Of a stretch of DNA of 9,742 bases, positions 5,794-9,742 are shown piece by piece. A program made the translations under genes and the position numbers. Under the pieces are notes generated by a model. That model was given only the letters and a program-made list of their open reading frames with translations. It made no database searches and was not told where the DNA came from. Source of the stretch: Anaerolineae bacterium (lineage in GTDB: Bacteria > Chloroflexota > Anaerolineae > Aggregatilineales > Phototrophicaceae); NCBI GenBank assembly GCA_020848855.1, contig JADLHH010000045.1, forward strand, positions 1 to 9,742. Reading direction: 5' to 3'. Positions within the stretch are counted from its first letter, which is position 1; the number at the start of each line of letters is the position of its first letter.

Positions 5794-6108
5794 TCAGTCG
5801 CGCTCTGCCAGCAGCCAGCTCCAGTAGCGCCACGCCGAAATCACGCCCATCGTCACGGCGAGCGCGGGCAAGCCTTCCGACAGGATGACCCACAGGGTAT
5901 CGGAGTCAGTATGCGGGAAGCGCATTAGCGCGTCGAGGAACTGCGCGCCGATGCTGATGGCGAATAATATCGCCCCGGCGTAGAAGCCGATGTAATAGGG
6001 CTTGGCTTTCGCCTGGTCGCCCAGCCGCTTGCTCAGCAAGCCCATGATCAGCAAAGTGATGGCAATCGAGGCGGGACCCAGCAAGCCCAGCAGCGTGGAG
6101 ACGGTCAT
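5794..6108 (-). CDS. Small three-helix membrane protein, paralogue B (unknown function)
   Basis: 104 aa. Three predicted membrane helices: about 5-24, 38-60 and 73-95. Between helices 1 and 2 is a basic loop, SKRLGDQAKAKP, and the second helix opens with K36-x-Y-Y-x2-F-x5-L-F. The same spaced motif occurs in the neighbouring 96-aa protein, so the two look like diverged tandem copies. The C-terminus ends AWRYWSWLLAERD. The ATG at 6108 has AAAGGG 8 nt upstream and overlaps the previous gene's TGA as ATGA. The open frame extends upstream to 6678 but that part is the shadow of the neighbouring genes. Last gene of the secA cluster. No family recognised; a complex with its partner is inference. Confidence 0.78.
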   Translation of the reverse strand: MTVSTLLGLLGPASIAITLLIMGLLSKRLGDQAKAKPYYIGFYAGAILFAISIGAQFLDALMRFPHTDSDTLWVILSEGLPALAVTMGVISAWRYWSWLLAERD

Positions 6109-6395
6109 GTGCCGCGCCCTTTGGTCATGCGCCGGTAGAGGAACAGGCTGAGGGCGAGCAGCATCACCCCGCCCAGCGCCGCCGACAGGTTGCCGAACGG
6201 GTCGTGCGAGAAATTGGTGCGCCGGACGACCTGCACGCCGAACAGCATCATCGGGATGAGGAACAACTGGTAGTAGGTTTTTTCGCCCGCGAATCGCTGG
6301 TAGAACCGGGCGATCAGCATCAGGAACAGGATCAGCCCGACCAGCAGAAACCAGCCAAATAGAATGATGAGCTGGTTGAACGCGTCCGCCTTCAC
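6105..6395 (-). CDS. Small three-helix membrane protein, paralogue A (unknown function)
   Basis: 96 aa from a GTG start placed 3 nt after the TAA of the upstream gene. Three predicted membrane helices: about 8-30 (strongly hydrophobic, ILFGWFLLVGLILFLMLIA), 41-57 and 68-87. The loop after helix 1 is basic (RFYQRFAGEK) and the protein ends in a basic RRMTKGRG tail, consistent with positive-inside topology at those points. K39-x-Y-Y-x2-F-x5-L-F opens helix 2, as in the following gene. The ribosome site is poor (AAGG 13 nt away), so re-initiation after the upstream stop is likely. The start could instead be an internal ATG, but that would remove helix 1. No family recognised. Confidence 0.75.
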   Translation of the reverse strand: MKADAFNQLIILFGWFLLVGLILFLMLIARFYQRFAGEKTYYQLFLIPMMLFGVQVVRRTNFSHDPFGNLSAALGGVMLLALSLFLYRRMTKGRGT

Positions 6396-6398
6396 CGC

Positions 6399-6767
6399 TT
6401 ACTGCAAGCCTTCGACCACCAACTGAATTGCCCGGACACGGAAATCGCGGTCGTCGCAGGCGTTGACGAACGCCTGCACCAGATCGCGCGTCGGCTGATC
6501 CTTGATCAGACGGTAGATGCGCCGGTTGCTGGCGACCGCCGCTTCGAGGATGCTGCTGTCGACCAGTTGCTCCAGCTCGCGCTCGACGGTCGCAGGGTCG
6601 CGGGCGGCGAACCTGGCGATATTCTCCGCCGTGTTCGCCGCGTGCGGGTTGTTGTGGAAGAAACGCACCAGATCCCACTTGACGAGCGTGTTGACTTTCT
6701 CACGCACGAAGTCCAGCAGGCGTGAGTCGAGGTCGCTGTTTTGCTGGGATGTCACAGTCTGCGCCAC
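6399..6767 (-). CDS. Winged-helix-like protein (possible regulator)
   Basis: 122 aa from a GTG start with GAGAGGGA a few nt upstream. After a polar N-terminus there is a helical stretch (about 13-38), then NTAENIARFAARDPATVERELEQLVDSSIL (45-74), laid out as helix-turn-recognition helix, then a wing with RRIYRLIKD (82-90). This is the pattern of MarR/ArsR-type winged helices. A final helical region (about 91-122) could mediate dimerisation. No cofactor or metal-binding cluster is visible. It begins 12 nt after the secA stop, so it is probably co-transcribed with secA and the two small membrane proteins. It may be a DNA-binding regulator, or a winged helix used for protein contact; the sequence does not decide. 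Fold assignment is by pattern only. Confidence 0.78.
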   Translation of the reverse strand: MAQTVTSQQNSDLDSRLLDFVREKVNTLVKWDLVRFFHNNPHAANTAENIARFAARDPATVERELEQLVDSSILEAAVASNRRIYRLIKDQPTRDLVQAFVNACDDRDFRVRAIQLVVEGLQ

Positions 6768-6779
6768 GATTTCCCTCTC

Positions 6780-9566
6780 TTACTGCTGCGCCACACTGTT
6801 TTCACGATCAGACCGATAATGGCAGTGTTTATACTTCTTGCCGCTGCCGCACCAGCACGGGTCATTTCGCCCCAGCGCGGCTTTCGCCGTCTTGCGCACC
6901 GGCTCTGGCTTGGTGTTGACGACCGCGCCCGGTCGAATCGCCTGCATGACCTGCACGCGCGGGCGCAGCACCTGCTGCGGCGCGTTCACCTGCACGCGGA
7001 ACAGGCTGCGCACGGCGTGCGCGTGGATTTCGCTCTGAAGCACCTGCCACATCTCGAAGGCTTCGCGCTTGTATTCGACCAGCGGGTCGCGCTGGGCAAC
7101 CGCCATTAAGCCGATACCCTCGCGCAGCACGTCGAGATCGGTCAGATGCCGCCGCCAGTGCATGTCAATCGAGTTGAGCATCACCAGCCGCTCGGCGCGG
7201 TGCATCAGCTCGTCACCGAGTTCGTCGGACTTGTGCGTGTAGGCGTCCTGCGCCGCGTCGATCAGCATATCTTCGAGGTCGTCGAGCGACTCGGCTTCCG
7301 CCATCATCTCCGGCGTCACGTCGACCGGCACAGGGAAGATCGTGAACAACTGACGGTACAGCGCGTCGTAATCCCAATCGTCCGGGCTGCTGTCTTCCGG
7401 CGCGAACTCGTCGATGACCTTGCCGACTTCCTCTTCGAGATACTTCATGTATTCATCGCGCAGGTCGCCGCTGTCGAGCAGCAAGCGGCGCTGGGCGTAG
7501 ATCACCTCGCGCTGCTTGTTGACCACGTCGTCGTATTCCAGCACGCGCTTGCGGATGTCGAAGTTGTGCCCCTCGACGCGCACCTGCGCCTGCGTGATCG
7601 ACTTGCTGACCATGCTGTTCTCGATTGGCTCATCTTCGGGGATTTTCGCCCATTCCATGAAGTTCTTCACGCGGTCGCCGCCGAAGCGCTTCATCAGGTC
7701 GTCTTCCAGGCTGAGGAAGAAGCGCGATTCGCCGGGGTCGCCCTGACGACCGGAACGACCGCGTAGCTGGTTGTCGATACGCCGGGCTTCATGGCGTTCG
7801 GTGCCCAGCACGAACAAGCCGCCCGATTCGATCACCTTCTGGCGGTCGGGCTGGATTTCCCTGGTGGTCTGCTTGACCAGCGTGTCCCATTCCTCGTGCG
7901 AGATCTGGGTGATATCCTTGCCGTCCTTGCGCAGCCGCTCGCGCACCAGCCCTTCAGGGTTGCCGCCCAGCAGGATGTCGACACCACGACCCGCCATGTT
8001 AGTGGCAATCGTGACGTTTCCGGGGCGACCTGCCTGCGTGATGATCTCGGCTTCGCGCTCGTGCTGCTTGGCGTTCAATACCTGATGCTCGACGCCCGCC
8101 CGCTTGAGCGCCTTGCTCAGCCGCTCGGACGTTTCGATAGCGACCGTGCCGACGAGGATTGGCTGCCCGGTCGACGACCGCTCCTTGATCTCGTCGACAA
8201 TCGCCTTGAACTTGGCGGGTTCGGTCGCGTAGATCAAATCCTCATAGTCAGCGCGAATCATCGGCATATTCGTCGGGATGGCGGTCACGTCGAGATTGTA
8301 AATCTTCTCGAATTCTTCCGCCTCGGTCAGCGCCGTACCGGTCATGCCCGCCAGTTTCTCGTACATGCGGAAGAAGTTCTGGAAGGTGATGGTCGCCATC
8401 GTCAGGTTTTCGCGGCGAACCTGCACGCCTTCCTTCGCTTCAATCGCCTGGTGCAAGCCTTCGGAGAAGCGCCGCCCGTACATCAGACGACCGGTGAACT
8501 CGTCCACGATGATGATCTGACCATCCTGGATGATGTATTCCTTATCCAGGTGGTAGAGGGCGTGGGCGCGCAGCGAATTGTCGAGGTACGGGATCATGTC
8601 GCCGTTGTCGGGGTGGTAAAGCTGTTCGATGCCCAGCGCCCGCTCGACCTTTTCGACGCCGGCATCGGTCAGGAAAGCGACGCGGTCTTTCAGGTCAACC
8701 ACGTAATCGCCGTCCGGTTCCTCGTCCTCGATGCTCTTGGGGCTGCTTTCCGTCAGCGTCCGCACGATTTGAGCGAATTTGCTGTACAGGTTGGATGGCT
8801 CGTCCGCCTGCCCGGAGATGATCAGCGGGGTACGCGCTTCGTCGATCAGGATGTTGTCCACTTCGTCGACGATGGCATAGTACAGGTCGCGCTGCACGAG
8901 CTGGCTTTTGTCGACCACCATGTTATCGCGCAGGTAGTCGAAGCCGAACTCATTGTTGGTTCCGTAGGTGATGTCGGCGGCGTAGGCTTCGGCGCGCTTC
9001 ACCGGGCGCAGGTTCTGAAAGCGGGCATCTTCCGACGGGAAATCGGGGTCGAATAGAAACGACCCGCTGTCCGGGTCGCCGTTGCCGCTGTTCTGAATGA
9101 CGCCGACGGACAGCCCCAGATAATGATAGACGGGTCCCATCGTCTGCACGCCGACTTTGCTCAGGTAGTCGTTGGGCGTGACCAGATGCACGCCCTTGCC
9201 GCGCAGCGCGTTGAGGTACAGCGGCAGGGTGGCGGCTAGCGTTTTTCCTTCGCCGGTCTTCATTTCGGCGATGCGTCCTTCATGCAGCACGATGCCGCCG
9301 ATCATCTGCACGTCGAAGTGGCGCAGCCCGATGGTGCGTACCGAGGCTTCGCGCACCAGCGCGAATGCTTCCGGCAGCAGGTCTTCGAGTTTCGTCCCTT
9401 CGGCGACCTTCTGCCTGAGTTCAGCGGTCTTCGCCCGTATTTGTTCCTGCGAGAGCTTTTGAATGGCGGGTTCCAGCGCGTTGATGTCGTCAACCGTATC
9501 GCGGTACTGGGAAAGCGCGCGTTCAATCGGATCGCCAATGACCTTCTTGACCAGATTTCTGAACAT
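6780..9566 (-). CDS. secA: Preprotein translocase ATPase SecA
   Basis: 928 aa, slightly longer than the 901 aa of E. coli SecA. ATP-driven motor that pushes preproteins through SecYEG at the inner face of the membrane. Walker A TGEGKT (104-109, K108), Walker B DEVD (234-237) within DEVDNILIDEARTPLIISG, YGTNNEFGFDYLRDN (201-215), KLAGMTGTALTEAEEF (404-419), TNMAGRGVDILLGGNPE (522-538) and RRIDNQLRGRSGRQGDPGESRFF (595-617) mark the two nucleotide-binding domains. The helical scaffold and wing follow (about 640-860). The C-terminal SEC-C zinc motif is C904, C906, C915, H916, followed by 12 residues. Compared with E. coli, there is extra sequence in NBD1 (about 158-188). Variants: DEVDN for DEVDS and RGVD for RGTD. 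It starts with ATG at 9566 behind its own likely promoter and heads a four-gene cluster. Confidence 0.99.
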   Translation of the reverse strand: MFRNLVKKVIGDPIERALSQYRDTVDDINALEPAIQKLSQEQIRAKTAELRQKVAEGTKLEDLLPEAFALVREASVRTIGLRHFDVQMIGGIVLHEGRIAEMKTGEGKTLAATLPLYLNALRGKGVHLVTPNDYLSKVGVQTMGPVYHYLGLSVGVIQNSGNGDPDSGSFLFDPDFPSEDARFQNLRPVKRAEAYAADITYGTNNEFGFDYLRDNMVVDKSQLVQRDLYYAIVDEVDNILIDEARTPLIISGQADEPSNLYSKFAQIVRTLTESSPKSIEDEEPDGDYVVDLKDRVAFLTDAGVEKVERALGIEQLYHPDNGDMIPYLDNSLRAHALYHLDKEYIIQDGQIIIVDEFTGRLMYGRRFSEGLHQAIEAKEGVQVRRENLTMATITFQNFFRMYEKLAGMTGTALTEAEEFEKIYNLDVTAIPTNMPMIRADYEDLIYATEPAKFKAIVDEIKERSSTGQPILVGTVAIETSERLSKALKRAGVEHQVLNAKQHEREAEIITQAGRPGNVTIATNMAGRGVDILLGGNPEGLVRERLRKDGKDITQISHEEWDTLVKQTTREIQPDRQKVIESGGLFVLGTERHEARRIDNQLRGRSGRQGDPGESRFFLSLEDDLMKRFGGDRVKNFMEWAKIPEDEPIENSMVSKSITQAQVRVEGHNFDIRKRVLEYDDVVNKQREVIYAQRRLLLDSGDLRDEYMKYLEEEVGKVIDEFAPEDSSPDDWDYDALYRQLFTIFPVPVDVTPEMMAEAESLDDLEDMLIDAAQDAYTHKSDELGDELMHRAERLVMLNSIDMHWRRHLTDLDVLREGIGLMAVAQRDPLVEYKREAFEMWQVLQSEIHAHAVRSLFRVQVNAPQQVLRPRVQVMQAIRPGAVVNTKPEPVRKTAKAALGRNDPCWCGSGKKYKHCHYRSDRENSVAQQ

Positions 9567-9608
9567 ACCAGCCTCAGTTGCTGAGCTTCCGTCGTTTACG
9601 CGGTAGGC

Positions 9609-9617
9609 ATTATATCA
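9609..9617 (-). promoter_or_regulatory. Putative extended -10 promoter of the secA cluster
   Basis: The minus strand reads TGA-TATAAT, an extended -10 with a perfect core, 42 nt before the secA ATG. There is no good -35 at 17 nt; a TTGACA only 9 nt upstream is too close to serve. Directly upstream, 9622-9630 holds the odd palindrome GTTG-T-CAAC, a possible small operator. The box lies just after the stop codon of the upstream kinase gene. Confidence 0.55.
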
Positions 9618-9625
9618 CACAGTTG

Positions 9626-9742
9626 TCAACAACCCGTTAGAATCGTCTTTTGGGCGATGGGCAGGCTGATGACGAATTCCGTCCCGCTCGAGTCGCTGCG
9701 GGTGACGGCGAGGCTTCCGCCGTGTGTTTCGATGGCGCGCCG
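9626..9742 (-). CDS. C-terminal fragment of a sensor histidine kinase (HATPase domain)
   Basis: Partial gene entering from the right edge; 38 codons then TGA (9628-9626). The reading is RRAIETHGGSLAV...SGTEFVISLPIAQ and a short tail. A-I-E-x-H-G-G-S-L-x-V followed by G-T-x-F-x-I-x-L-P is the standard end of the HATPase_c (GHKL) domain of two-component histidine kinases, including the G2-type box. The sensor, HisKA and N-box parts are outside the window, so the stimulus is unknown. It lies on the same strand as secA with a 59-nt gap that holds the secA -10 box, so read-through into secA is possible but secA has its own likely promoter. Confidence 0.85.
   Translation of the reverse strand, partial: RRAIETHGGSLAVTRSDSSGTEFVISLPIAQKTILTGC

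Noticed and set aside
6109..6678. Extension of the 104-aa membrane protein frame upstream to 6678
   Set aside because: This part runs in a shadow frame through the 96-aa and 122-aa genes and gives low-complexity Arg/Pro/Gly-rich sequence.
7791..9056. Long open frame (421 codons) on the plus strand inside secA
   Set aside because: It is antisense to an unmistakable SecA. Its translation is rich in Val, Arg, Asp and His with no recognisable domain, as expected of a GC-rich shadow frame.
9622..9630. TTGACA-like sequence just upstream of the secA -10 as a -35 box
   Set aside because: The spacer would be only 9 nt, too short for a normal sigma-70-type promoter; it is better treated as part of a small palindrome at the end of the kinase gene.

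Overview
This GC-rich bacterial window carries eight complete protein genes plus small intergenic sites, and a gene fragment at each edge. The organism is probably a member of the Chloroflexota (Anaerolineae-like). That is an inference from three things: the SecA variant, which has an extra NBD1 loop and a C-terminal SEC-C zinc motif; a secreted LysM protein with FGKVWGN-type repeats; and several small proteins I cannot assign to any family. No tRNA, rRNA, CRISPR array or insertion sequence is visible.

Layout, left to right. (1) 1-221 (+): C-terminus of a PHB-depolymerase-like esterase. It converges on a secreted LysM/repeat protein (276-1346, -), with a perfect 12-bp-arm palindrome between them. 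(2) A divergent promoter region (about 1347-1578) separates the LysM gene from a rightward cluster: mutM (8-oxoguanine DNA glycosylase), a single-pass membrane protein of 296 aa with an internally duplicated domain, and an 89-aa helical acidic protein. (3) The 158-nt gap 3577-3734 separates convergent genes and is almost entirely inverted repeats: two perfect palindromes centred on GTTTAAAC, one compound hairpin and one probable bidirectional terminator. (4) Leftward pair: adenosine-deaminase-family enzyme (TTG start, own promoter), then a metallo-beta-lactamase-fold hydrolase that overlaps it by ATGA. (5) Leftward secA cluster: secA, a 122-aa winged-helix-like protein, then two small three-helix membrane proteins that overlap by ATGA and share a motif (K-x-Y-Y-x2-F-x5-L-F), so they look like tandem paralogues. 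(6) Right edge: the last 38 codons of a histidine kinase, whose stop codon lies just upstream of the secA -10 box.

The well-understood genes are housekeeping: DNA repair, protein export and purine salvage. The novelty lies in small unassigned genes attached to them and in the palindrome-rich gaps. The most promising candidate for an undescribed functional unit is the winged-helix plus paired membrane protein set downstream of secA. The 296-aa/89-aa pair downstream of mutM is second. Neither shows a recognisable defence or mobile-element signature, so any function is open.
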